A stretch of DNA of 64,000 bases, from NCBI GenBank assembly GCA_017979445.1, contig CM030717.1:13812086-13876085 (forward strand), written 5' to 3'. How positions within the stretch are numbered: the stretch's first letter is position 1; every line of letters begins with the position of its first letter. The notes under the pieces are model-generated. The model had not been told where the DNA came from, searched no databases, and saw only the letters and a program-made list of their open reading frames with translations. This DNA is from Akebia trifoliata. Lineage: Eukaryota; Streptophyta; Magnoliopsida; Ranunculales; Lardizabalaceae. Below, one piece after another: positions 11,166 through 22,588 of this stretch. A program made the position numbers and the translations under genes.

Positions 11166-12596
11166 TATATGAGTTCATTGAATATTAAATCATTTTTTGA
11201 ACTTTGAAATTCATTTTTATCATTTTAATTAAAAATTTATAGAAATTAAATCAAAATAAGGTCCGAGTAGTGGCAGATGACCCAATTGACGGAAATAATC
11301 CGATGAAATGTCTCATTCACATATAATTTATTATAAAACACAATTAAACACATATATTTCATATGAATTTGAAATAAATGATGAAAATTCTACATTTTGA
11401 AATATAATTAAAAGATTTATTAACATCCTAAAAGTATTTTCGAAATCTATGATTACCAATAATAATCATAAGCCCCTACTACTTTTTGGGCATTAGAATT
11501 GAAGAACATGCGTGTAAATCGAGATGATCAAAACAAAAATCGAGGTAAATCTGATGTGGAGATGACTGATTTTTTTAAATGGATCTAGTGATTTTGAAGA
11601 TCTTGATGATAACGTCATTTTTCCCTTTTGTGACGAGGGACGATTTGGCTTCTAAATGGATGAAATCATAAGTGAAAAAGATTAAAATCCATTTTTTAGT
11701 ACGGCTGATTTTTGATGAAAAATAAAGAAGGAAAATAGATAGAGTAAAAGAAACAAACGGGATTTGTAGAGTTCGACGTTGCAAACATTTTTTTTCTTCT
11801 TTGTCGAGTGTTGACGGAGTCCTGTTTGTTACGAATTCAAATTCAAAGTTAATTCAAAATCAACGTTTACAAAACAAACATATGGGGTGCTATTGGTTGA
11901 CTGGTTGGGGAAGATGAAGAAATAAAAAATTAAAGAATTCTTTAGATAATAAATATTGGGACGCACGTGATATTTTCGAAGTTATTTTATTTTTTTTACA
12001 CTAATTCGACTTTTCGGACTCCGAAACTAATGAATGAATACTCAATTTTCTATAATTTTTCGTCGTGGATCCAATGATGCGATTGGATTCTATCAATTCT
12101 CACTCTAACAAAAATTTATTTATTTAGTTCTGTTAAATGTGAAAATCAAAGATTTTATAATTTTTTTGTTCAAACTCGTATTTGAGTGTGCTTTCAGACT
12201 AAATTATGTTTTTTAATCATTTTGAATCTAATGATGAAGTTAGATTTTATTAAAAATGAATAAAAAAAGTCTTAAAATTTTATTTTTAGAATTTTTTTAA
12301 AATTTCACTATTTAATTTTTCTTGAGATATGAATAAAAAAATTCGGAGTATTACAGATGTGGTGAGTAATTTGACCATATTGGAAAATGGCGTGTATATG
12401 GGTGATACAAGTAAAAAATGGTGCAAAATAGCCCAACCCATTGATTGATCGGAGGCCCAATGACTCAAGCGAGTCAAGTCGGTATCTGTGGATGAGCGAT
12501 GACGAGACAAGTCAAGATTCAAGAAGCCATGTTTTAAAAGTTAAAACCATGATAAGCTCGCATTTAGAACCAGAGTGACAGTGACTCGAAACAAAG
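11166..12596. other. Intergenic DNA between the LINE and the LRR gene
   Basis: AT-rich with no supported gene. Reading frames are short and of biased composition. The last roughly 240 bases, from 12357, are less AT-rich and must hold the promoter and leader of the downstream gene, but I see no clear TATA box. Confidence 0.5.
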
Positions 12597-14642
12597 ATGG
12601 AGGGAGAAGGAGGAGAAGAAAGTGGTGCCTCACAGATCCTGACCATCCAAGTGAAGTTCAGCGGAAGATCAATCCCAGTTTCCCTCTCTTCGGATTCCAC
12701 TGTAAAAGATCTCAAATCTCTTCTTCAACCCCTCACCAATGTCTTGCCCAGAGGACAGAAGTTAATCTCCAAAGGTCTCTCTATCTCTCTTTCTATATAA
12801 TAATAAAAAACGATAGAACCCTAACTAATAATCGTTTTTTGTGTGGCTCTGTAACAGGAAAGATGCTTGTAGACACCATGACTTTGAAGGCATCAGAGAT
12901 CACGAATGGATCGAAGGTCATGCTTATTGGTTCTCAGGGTTTACATCAAGGGGTACTTTATCTCTTTTTCTTGGTTCTAGGGTTTTCTGTCAAGAATCAA
13001 GATGGGATTTTTTTTTTTTTTTTTTTTGTAATTTGATGCAAATTAAATTTGCTTAATTTCATTTTGATACTCTGTACCTAGTAATTTAATCGAATGGGGG
13101 CCATTATCTGATTACATTTAGATTGTTCCAGTGAGAAACACCTATTGGGCATTACAAAGTACAAGCTTTCTATCATCTTTATTGGTTCTAGGGTTTTCTT
13201 TCAGGATCGAATTTTTTTTTTTTAATGATGCAGATTAAATTTACTTAATTTCATTTTGATTCCCTATATCTAGGAAGAGTTATCTGATTAAATTTGGATT
13301 GATCAACCGAGAAACACTAATTACAAGTCCTAAGTATTCCTCTTTTAACAGGATGGTCCCATCACTAAAGCATCTTCTACCCCATCTATCTCGAGGAGGA
13401 ATGCTGTTGACACTAATCGGATGGTGCACGGTAAGGTTGACGCACCTATTGAAAAGAGTAGGACGGAGCGTTGGAAGATTACTGGAGTTATAGCTTTATC
13501 AGAATGTCAATTGAAGGTATGAGGCATGAGTTTATATATATTGTGGCTTGGAAGTGTTGGTAGATTTTCCTTCTTATCAGACGGTTTTGTTGCGAAAAAA
13601 GTAGCCAAGGAAAACAATGTGTAGCCCCATGAGTGATCAATCTATAGTCATTGGGGGCAAGAAACAACAGAAAAATACGCAAATCAGAAATATGGAACAC
13701 GTCACAGAAATTTATGTGGTTTGGCAAGATTGCCTGTCAATGATGATGTGATCCTTACTGCAAAAACCATGGTGACAATCTTTCAATCTCACTTCCTCTT
13801 TAAAAAAATCCCTCATAGAAATCCAAAAACGAGTTTTCTATGAATTTTTCCCCTAGGGAAAAAGTTTATGAAATTGTGATAGATGTTTTCCTGGTGTACA
13901 GTCCATTGTGCTTTGAAAATCTGATGAGCTTTCCTTTTTTTTATTTATCTATTTGTGGGTAGGGGGGATTTAACATAACAATAAAACCTGGAAAATTCTT
14001 CATAGAATTTGTGAGACATTAGATGTCTAGGTTCATAGACCTAGGTTCAAATCCCGCTAGCATCGAGTTACTAAAGTCCTTAAAAACAGGCTTACCAATA
14101 TACAAAAAAAGTTAGTAAAGTCCAATGTTTTCAAACGCTAAGGCGTGAGGTGAGGCATTGGGATCTCCAGTGCCTCAAAGTGTAAGGTGTAAGCTTCATG
14201 CGCATCAATTTTTTTAAATAAATAGTATCAAATATATAAATAATTTAAATAAAAAATAAAATAACCAACACTAAGAATGTTTCAATCTCCTATAATTAAG
14301 AGTCGATAGCCAATACTCAACACTAAGAATGTCCATGATCTACCATTATATTAAATTAAAATAAAAAGTTCATGTCCACCACTACAATTGTTTTATGACC
14401 GAGGCATACGCGCCTCAGTAAAAACACTTGCGTCTCAGTCGAGGTGTATGTCTCATCCACACCTCAGATGTTTAATCGCCTCGGCACCCTTTTAGTGTGC
14501 CTCGAGGCTTATGCGTCAAGCGCCTCTAAAAACACTGGTAAAGTCTATGGGTGATACCATAGACCTGGGTTCAGTTCCTGCCATCACCGAATGGTTAGTG
14601 ATCTCATTAAAAACAGGCTCGCTAGAACAAAACAATACATTT

Positions 14643-14674
<32 letters not shown>

Positions 14675-17600
14675 AGTATTATTTGATGATGCATTATCTG
14701 ATTTGTTTTTATTTGAAGGTACTAGCTAGCTTAGTTGGTAAATCTATGGTTGATGAATGATGATACCATAGACCTAGGTTCAATTCCCTCCATATTGAGT
14801 TATTGATCTCATTAGAAGGCTTACCAATAAAAAAAAGGTACCATGATTGAATTTTTTCTTTATATAATGTTGAGTATGTTTCAGTTGCAAAGGCTTTTGT
14901 GAAATATCATTAAAGGTTTTTATGATTGCTATTGAAGGTATAAAATCATTTAGTTTGTCTTGTTTCTAATGTTCCTTTTTCTTCATTTCAGTTTAGTCAT
15001 GCTAATATTCCCTGAATAATAACATAAGAAAACCAAAAAAAGCTTAGATGCTCCTGCTAATTAGACTTACCAAGAAACCAAAAAACCCAAAAATATTTAT
15101 GAATTTGGTGTCACCTCAAATTTCCATATTACCAGTGAAAGGAGAAAAAGCTCTCATTCTTGTTCTTGTGAATTGGAAGGTTATCCCTGATGGAGTGTGG
15201 GCTTGTGGATCTTCTGTAAGAGTACTGGATCTTAGCAAAAATTATATTCACGAAGTACCAACCAAAGTTGGCTCTCTGAGTTCTATACAGGTACATCTTT
15301 CTCACCATCCTGTTGTTTTTCTATTGGAATTTATGGATTTTAATTATTTGGAGAACTTTGTCACTTCAAATTTTGAGAAACTCTGCTGCTTTATTTGCAA
15401 CCTTTGTAGAAACTGTTCCTGAATTCAAATGATATCTCGGACGAATGCATTAGCTGGGAAGGTGTTACATCTCTAAAGTCTCTAACGGTTTTGTTTCTAA
15501 ACCAAAATTAGTAAGTGGTTCCCCACCCTTCCCGATATTGGTTTGGTTGTTGTAACCCTTAAAAAAGAAAGAAAGAAAGATGAAAATAATTATAATGTTT
15601 GTAGTCCAAAACAGGACAGGCTATATTCACACTTTCAGCTCCACTAATGTTCATGGGAGTCAAGATTATGAAAGTTGGCTCCATAAAGGCAAAAAGGTTT
15701 CCATTGAGGACTGACAAAGAATTCCAGGGTTGAAACTAGATGGACTCTTGGGACTTGCCAAAACTAAATTTTAAGGGGTAATTAGATGGGAATCTAGGTC
15801 CGCATTTTTTTGGGGATTAATGGTTCAATGGGACGACAATGAAGAGAGAAATGATATATGCAGGTAGTTGGGATTGAACAACTCTAATGAGGTGGAAGCT
15901 TGTCTCTCCCCTTGAGGATTTCTAAATTTTAGAACTCCATTGTGGAGTCCTCTTGTTGAAGGTTACCCAATTACTGTCAGTGGATCGCTAAGGAAAAATG
16001 TTTGGATCTCCTTGTATATCTCTTTCTTCCTGAAAGTAAAACTGCCATTTATAGACAAAGATAACTTTGATGGTGTTTATCATAGATCATTGTATGTTTT
16101 ACAATGAAGTGTAGTTTCCTGTTAAATGTGTTTTCTCTACTGCACTTGACCATTTTCAATTGTTAGGTAATGGTGTATTTTGGTTGCATTGGCAATTGTA
16201 AATGGCCTCACACTAGTAGAGAATAGTGTCATAAACAGTCTAATACAGGAAATTCTCTTCCAGTGAAGTTGAAAAGTTTTGTTTTGCTTTCTATTTATTG
16301 TTTTAACTTAATGAAAACAATTATAAGAAAATGTCTCTCGCTATTTTCTAACTATGTTAAGTTTCTGCTCATTCGGTAAGTTGCTAGTTCTTGAGCTGCT
16401 CCTAGATCTAGGTCAGTTGATCTTTTTCTCACCATGCAGCTTAAGCTGTTTAGATCCTTTAGATCTCTTTTGATGGGTTTGTGTGTTTTTGCATATCCGA
16501 TCTTCTAGTCCACGTCTTACAGTTGTTTGTTTCGGTTGAGAAGTGGGAGATGACTTGTAAATTTTACTATATTGGGATTGTGGTTGTGGGTTGTGACTTC
16601 CATGCATCTCAACACATGCACTTGAGACAGTAGCATATGTGGATTTCCCAATTTCTCGCTTCTATTTAGGCTTCCTTCTCACTTGGCCATGGGGTGCCAT
16701 TTTTTGGGGCAATCAACCTGTCTGAAGTCTTTGTTTTAGTATAAGGATTATTGCTCCATTAGTTCTTTTCTTTCCTTTTTTTAACTTTTCTTTCTCGATG
16801 ACCACATCTACTTTGTTTAAAGAGTAGCGGTTTCTCATTTGATAACAGTATGTACATACTCCCTGATTTTACTTCCTTTTTCTATTCTCATTTGTAGGGG
16901 CCTGCATAGACTTCATGTTTGACCATCTAACTGTTAAGTGAGTTCTTCTCAATATGATGATCATCTTTAATTTGGCATTACTAACCACATAAAAGTGGAC
17001 CTGAAGAATTGTATAATTGAACAGTCATCTAGATTTTCCAATTTCAAGTGAATTTCATGAGGTTTTCGGTATCAAAATGGATTGGTTGTTTTTGAGGATG
17101 GCCTACTAAGCATGATCAAGTACCCATGTGGTTGGATCGTCCAATGTGATATACATCTGGGCCCAAAAAGTGGGAGTGCAAAGGAAATAGTAGGTAGTAA
17201 ATATCGACTTTTTTCATTTAAGTTTTGTTTGTTTTTTTATATATATAAATATTATCAGTTTAAGGTACATTTCAAAGAAGATAGGAGGTTGAGAAGACCT
17301 ACCACATTTAGAATAGAAAGAAGGAAGTAAAAATTGAGCAAAAGGAACTCCACTAACATGCATAATGGACACCACCCCCAAAACTATGATCTCTTGTTAC
17401 AAACGTTCCCCCAATTGAAAAGAAAGTCCTTGAAAAATACAGTATTAAACTTTCAACTTGTTTGCACCAAAAGGATATGAACCCAAGAATAGAGATAATG
17501 ATACCTTGAAGGTCATGCTCCTTTCCATTGAAGACACAAGAATTTTGTTCCTTCCATGTGGCCCTACAACTTGTAGAAGGGGCCACTGACCATAGGATCC

Positions 17601-20600
17601 TTTTCCTGCCAGAAAAGGTTGCGAGCTGCCAAGATCGGAACAGGGATTTTTATTGTGTTTGGCAACTATATTGCATATTCTGTATATAGGCATATCGGTC
17701 TATTGTCTTACTTCTACTTCTCACAACATGTACATAATCATGATGGTAATCTAGTTAGTAAAAACTAGTAAGGAACTCACAATGACTGAAGGTAATATTT
17801 CCTAGTACCTGATTTAACTGCCAAGAAGCCGATCTTTTCTAGTGTTTTGTTCAGTAGCATGTCTTCTTATATTTTACTGTGTTGACTAACTATGGGTCAT
17901 TACATAATATTGTGCAGTTTAACAACATTGCCTTCTTCACTGGGTGCTTTGACATCTCTGACGCAACTTCATGTTGCAAACAACAAGTTGACAAATCTTC
18001 CAGTTGAAATAGGTCTTCTAAGTCAACTTCAAATTTTGAAAGCAAACAACAACCGGTATTATTTAAGTTCTTGTTATTTTTTTTTTTTATTTTTTTCCCT
18101 CATAGGCTATTTTAGGTACTTTATTGACGTCGGTTTTTATCATTTAATTGGCCCTGCAATTGATAGTGAGGTAGTTTTTTTCACCCTTTTCTATTATTAA
18201 CATGCTTGCTATCATTTTCGATTTTCAATCAATTTGCTACTACTTATTTACTAGTGGAAAACTAGCTTTGCATCACAAAAGTGAAGGGTTAAAGATTCTC
18301 TTTTGGGAAGGCATTGAATGAGTTCCATGGTTTTTAGAAATATGTTTTTTTTACTAATGCTGTAAGAAGTAAATATGATGGGTTTTTCGGAATAAATTTT
18401 AGACTTCTACTACATACGTCAACGATACATTGAGTTAAAATTTATTTAACTCATCCTTGATAACCCATGACATTTTTTTCTTGTGCTAACAGGATAAGCT
18501 CCGTGCCTTCCTGTATAAGGAATTGCAGATCTCTTATTGAGGTTATATTCTGTTTTTATCTCTTAAAATTTTTTACATCCCAAATTCCTTCCAGTTATAA
18601 AAAAATTTCGACTGCCATTGTAGTCTTATAACATGGTTCCAATACACACAGATTGATCTTTCATCAAATCTTCTGGTGGACTTGCCTGAGACACTTGGAA
18701 ATCTGCAAAATCTGAAGGTACATATTCTTTCTTCTATAATACTGTTTTCCCTTCTCTGGAAATTGGTACTGTAATTATATCAAAGCATGTAAGGCATAAT
18801 TAATGGTTACCATTAGAATTTTCTGCAAGTTTCGAAGGTGCCAGCCTGCTAAGTTGGTAAAAAATTAGAGTGTTGATAGAATGAAAAACCTGCTTGCATA
18901 TCAAAAATGAAAATAAATTTCTTATTTCATTTCATTGTTGAATTTATATGATGAAGCTGTTTGGTGCATCACACTGTTATTGTACAAGTATTACAAATAT
19001 AGGGATAGCCCATAAATCCTTTGCATAAGCTCTAAATAATGCTTGGGCTGAACATGTTCATAAGCTTTCATCTTGGATAAGTAGGTGATGGTCTTCACAT
19101 GGCCAGTGCCACTACATATCAGGATGACACGCATTAAGTATACAAAGCATAAGACAACGATGGTAGTACATGACACGAGTAAATAATAACTGCCCTAAGG
19201 TTTTGTGTTGCTCCATGTTAAAACCACCATTAAGGATAAAAACAGATTAGATAGTTTAATGGTAGTAGCACTGAGATCATGGTACTCCTTTGCGTCATAG
19301 CAATCATAATTCAACTGTTTTTTTTTTTTTTTTGATAAATATAAACTTATATTAATAACGAAGCGAGAAGAGGAGGCTGAGATAGCCCCCCAATACAAGA
19401 ATAAAAAACAGCAAGAAAAAAAACAAAGAAAGGAAAAAAACCTTCCCAAGAAGAGAGGACCTAATCACAAATAGCTTCCCAATTACTAACAAAATCATGG
19501 AAGCTCACTCGCTCAAAGTCTCTACTCAACTTTGACCAAAGGAACAGAAACCCCAGAATCTCTAAAATCACAGAGTGAGTTGAGCTCTCTTTGCCTTGGA
19601 ATACTCTGTTGTTCCGCTCTCCCCAGAGACCCCAAGCAATGGCCGAGGGAAGGATAGCCCAAAGGTGCTTCTTTCTCGAAGAGAAGATATTGAAAGTCAA
19701 ACTCTCTAACAGCGCAAAAAAAGATAAAGGAAGAACCCAATCCACCTGAAAGCGAGAAAAGAAGAACATCCAAATAACACGGGAAAAAGAACAATGGATA
19801 AGGATATGATTGGCAGACTCCCCATCCCTCGAGCAAAGGAAGCAAAAATTTGGGGTAATTCACCCCCGACAAATCAATTTATCCAAATTAAGGATTCTAC
19901 CCAAAGAGGCAAGCCAGACAAAGAAAGACACCTTTGAAGGAACAAGAGCGGACCAAATGATAGAAGGAGAGAAAGAAACCTCACCCAGAGGGAGAAGGCA
20001 AGAATAGAAAGACTTTACAGAGAACTTCTTATCCTTAGCCTTAATCCATTCTCTTCTGTCTTGCTCATTCTCTCTAAGTTGGATCGAGTTTAGGAGATCT
20101 AAGAAAGATGCAACCTCCATCAATTCACAATCATTGAAATTCCTCTTAAATCCCAGATCCCAAGAATCAGTATTCCCATTCCGAATCAGACATTGCCTCA
20201 CTGAATTATTCTTTTTCAAAGAGCAAGCGTACAAGGATGGGAATTGAGTCGACAGAGATGAAGTTCCACACCATCGATCCTCCCAAAATCTAACCTTATC
20301 CCCCAACCCAACTTTGAATCTAATCTCCCTATCAAACTTATCAACTCCCTTCAGAATGCCTCTCCACACACTACACCCATACGTACCTCTAGCCTCATCA
20401 CTATACAACTTGTTAATTGTGCTTATTGATCTAAGTGAAGGATTTGAATTACACAATATCTGTACTCTCTTATGCAACTTGTAAATGGAGTTCAACTTCA
20501 ATAATCGCACCCATAGAGAGGAAGAGCTCTAGTAAATAATGATGGCTAGAAATACCTTGCAACAACCATTTTCTTTACTTTGGTTTTTATTATCCACGAG

Positions 20601-21603
20601 GTTGGATAGATTAAGGAGGTGTGCTCCAAAAGCAAATATGTAGTCACTTTTGGAGTGCTATGTGACCAAATAATATTTAATCAAACTATAAGAAGAAATT
20701 GTTTCAAGAAGAGTAAAACTAGCTATCTTTTATGGAGCTATTGTTGGCAATCAAGAATGTGTGCATGGTAGAGATGAGGATGTTCAGACATCTAATTTGA
20801 TGATTTTGGAAACGTAAAATTAGAGAGTAACACATTTGAAAAATTGTAGGGGTAGCCCAGTAAATGATAAAAAAATGGAAAGTCGATTGAAATGGTATGG
20901 TAAGGTGCAAATAGGGCTGATTGCAGCCCTAATTAGGACTGTGCAAGTTGAAAGTTACACGAGCGACAGGAAGACCCAAAAAAAAAAAAAAAAACACTGA
21001 TTGACGTAGTGAGAGAGGTTATGAACAAAATAGAATTATGAGGGCATGGCTTTAAACTGAATTAAATGGACAAACGTTTGAGATGTATCTTTGATGCTGA
21101 TAATGAAGATTAGAAGAGAATCATATTGCTAGGTCATCCTTTAAGATATATCTTTAAGATTCCATTGATATAATAGTACAGCTTAGCTTGTCTTTGCCAA
21201 CCTGGTATTGACTAACTAATTTCTTGCCTGAAACAATAATCCCCATATGTGGTTCATTCAGGCTTTGCATCTGAGAAACAATGGGCTAAAATCTCTTCCA
21301 CCCACACTATTCAAGATGTGCTCCAAGCTCTCAACGCTTGATCTCCATGGCACAGAAATCACAATTGAAATACTTCGTGAGGTACTAACTTCTATTTTCA
21401 ATTTTTTTTTTTTTTTTGGTTAACTGAACCTTGTCAAAAGTTGTATCTCCTTCTGTTTGAACATTTTGATCACAGTATCATTTGGTTAACAGTTTGAAGG
21501 ATGGGAAGACTTTGATGATCGGCGTCGTTCCAAGCACCAGAAGCAATTGGATTTTGGTGTTGGTAGCTCTTCGGGATTCGACGAAGGTGCAGACAAAATC
21601 TGA
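12597..21603 (+). CDS. LRR repeats and ubiquitin-like domain protein (At2g30105-like), 10 exons
   Basis: Exons read by eye: 12597-12774, 12858-12952, 13352-13516, 15180-15290, 15410-15510, 17918-18055, 18493-18541, 18652-18717, 21262-21381 and 21493-21603. All introns are GT-AG, and the joined frame is open for 377 residues plus TGA. Residues about 14-90 form a ubiquitin-like fold (TIQVKFSGRSIPV, STVKDLKSLLQPLT, PRGQKLISKGK). A linker follows, then leucine-rich repeats from about 147 to 330 (VRVLDLSKNYIHEVP, LTVLFLNQN, LTQLHVANNKLTNLP, LQILKANNNRISSVP, IDLSSNLLVDLP, ALHLRNNGLKSLP, LSTLDLHG). The C-terminal tail, QKQLDFGVG then FDEGADK, matches the Arabidopsis protein as I recall it. The family is plant-conserved but its role is poorly known; an adaptor in protein turnover is only a guess. 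The length is normal. Introns 3, 5 and 8 have taken up transposons without breaking the frame. Confidence 0.94.
12971..13335. repeat. Direct duplication inside intron 2 of the LRR gene
   Basis: Two diverged copies lie head to tail. Copy A (about 12971-13172) and copy B (about 13183-13335) both begin TTGGTTCTAGGGTTTTCT. Both then have a T tract and ATTAAATTTRCTTAATTTC, and later a GAGAAACAC word. The unit is about 210 bases. It explains why the intron is longer than expected and leaves both splice sites in place. Confidence 0.75.
14012..14110 (+). mobile_element. tRNA-derived SINE, copy 1 (5'-truncated)
   Basis: It contains the SINE body seen in copies 2 and 3: ATAGACCTAGGTTCAAATCC (B box GGTTCAAATCC), then CATCGAGTTACTAAAGTC, AAAAACAGGCTTACCAATA and an A-rich tail. 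The A-box half is missing or diverged. It lies in intron 3 of the LRR gene. Confidence 0.7.
14111..14663 (+). mobile_element. tRNA-derived SINE, copy 2, interrupted by a hAT MITE
   Basis: The left part, GTTAGTAAAGTC, is separated from the right part, which runs from TATGGGTGATACCATAGACC through B box GGTTCAGTTCC and AAACAGGCTCGCTAG to an A tract ending near 14663. Between them sits the MITE at 14123-14537. Removing the MITE and one GTAAAGTC restores a continuous SINE like copy 3. Confidence 0.78.
14123..14537. mobile_element. 415 bp hAT-type MITE
   Basis: It is flanked by a perfect 8-base target duplication, GTAAAGTC, at 14115-14122 and 14538-14545, the hallmark of hAT transposons. The termini are inverted: CAATGTTTTCAAACGC at the left, and on the opposite strand from the right end CAGTGTTTTTAGAGGCGC. 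Sub-terminal stretches are rich in GAGGCG/CGCCTC-type words on both sides, with an AT-rich centre. No transposase is present. It inserted into SINE copy 2, so it is younger than that SINE. Confidence 0.85.
14716..14841 (+). mobile_element. tRNA-derived SINE, copy 3, with target duplication
   Basis: This is the most complete copy. It has an A box of the form TAGCTTAGTTGGTA, then the body TATGGTTGATGA...ATACCATAGACC, B box GGTTCAATTCC, GAGTTATTGATCTCATTAG, GGCTTACCAATA and a short A tail. The 7-base AAGGTAC occurs at both ends (14716-14722 and 14835-14841), as a target-site duplication. The element is about 115 bases long. Confidence 0.82.
17350..17700 (-). mobile_element. LINE ORF2 3' fragment in intron 5 of the LRR gene
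   Basis: The - strand encodes, with a frameshift, the last part of a LINE ORF2 after the zf-RVT motif: ATWKEQNSCVFNGKEHD and then ILGFISFWCK. This corresponds to the ORF2 tail at 10860-11060, where the first element has VWLVRNRRIFEGKQKDC and VGFIFFWSK. It is a short, 5'-truncated, decayed copy. Confidence 0.72.
18838..18912 (+). mobile_element. SINE relic in intron 8 of the LRR gene
   Basis: GCCAGCCTGCTAAGTTGGTA resembles the A-box half of the SINE family. It is followed shortly by an AAACCTGCTTGCATATCAAAAA end like the CAGGCTTACCAATAAAA tail, with most of the middle (the B box) deleted. Confidence 0.5.
19320..20520 (-). mobile_element. 5'-truncated LINE copy in intron 8 of the LRR gene
   Basis: The - strand carries the last third of a LINE ORF2 in one frame from 20510 down to 19461, broken by a single TGA at about 19860-19862. 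Motifs include GCSVWRGILKGV, VRFWEDRWCG, SWDLGFKRNFND, IWSALVPSKVSFFVW, FCFLCSRDGES, HILIHCSFS and WGLWGERNNRVF (zf-RVT and tail). The 3' end has TATTTATC followed by an A tract, seen as T residues at 19319-19333 on the + strand. It is younger than the 0.7-11.2 kb element, judging by the single stop. No clear target duplication was found. Confidence 0.88.
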
Positions 21604-21949
21604 AGGTTTTCTTATGGACTCCACTGATTTATGCAGATTATTGCTGTCCAAATAATCAATTTGAACGGAATGTCAAAATGTTTTAATTTGCACCAAGTCG
21701 GTGACCCCTTGGAGATTGTTTTTGTCTGGGGCTACAACAATACAATACAAGATTAAAAATGTGATCATTTGAAGTGAATTACTGAATCAAAGTTAAAACC
21801 ATTGGGATATAATAAGTGGAAAATGTGTTCTTTGATAGTTAATGAGATTTTGTTTTTGGAAATCTAAGCATTGAAAATACAACCAGTATAAGAGAGCATC
21901 TCTCTCTCTTCAATTTACCTAATCTGAAATAAGGTTGGGATGGTCATCT
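21604..21949. other. Intergenic space between convergent genes
   Basis: Only 346 bases separate the TGA of the LRR gene from the TGA of REC8, which points the other way. The 3' untranslated regions of the two transcripts probably share or overlap this stretch. AATACAATACAAG and similar AT-rich words may serve as polyadenylation signals. No other gene fits here. Confidence 0.7.
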
Positions 21950-22522
21950 TCACATCTTTGGTCCTTTAGAGAGGAGGATGTCACCATATGCCACCGTTTG
22001 TTGAACTCTCAGGAGATCATGAGAAGCAAGAACTGCAAACCGCCAATTACCCATATCAGATTTAAAACCCATCCAATGGCTTAAAATACACTGCTCGAGA
22101 AGTGATATTAACTAATCAGTGATGATAAAAGGCACTGAACTACAACTGTGTAAGACAAGGAAAGAATGATGTTTGATACCACAGGTCTGGTAGAAGAGTT
22201 GAGCGGCTTTTTTCCGATTCATTCCAGAGGCTAGTTGGTCTAGAGACTCGATTGGATAGGTCCCCGGTGTATCAAAATGTGTCTTTAGTTGCCTGTATAC
22301 AAGCAGAATCATCCAAGACAAACAGACCAAAAAGAGATTAGGCTGACATTTGCACAACGAAGACCATCAGAAGTTGAAGAAGAAAAAGAAGTTACTTTCG
22401 GATGGCATCGGTGATCCTATCGATTGGGTGATCGATAAGTGGGTGTGGGGTCTGAGTGGGTCCAGTTTCAACTAACATTTCTGCAATAATCAAATCAAGA
22501 AGATTAGGTACTACCATTGCTG

Positions 22523-22588
<66 letters not shown>

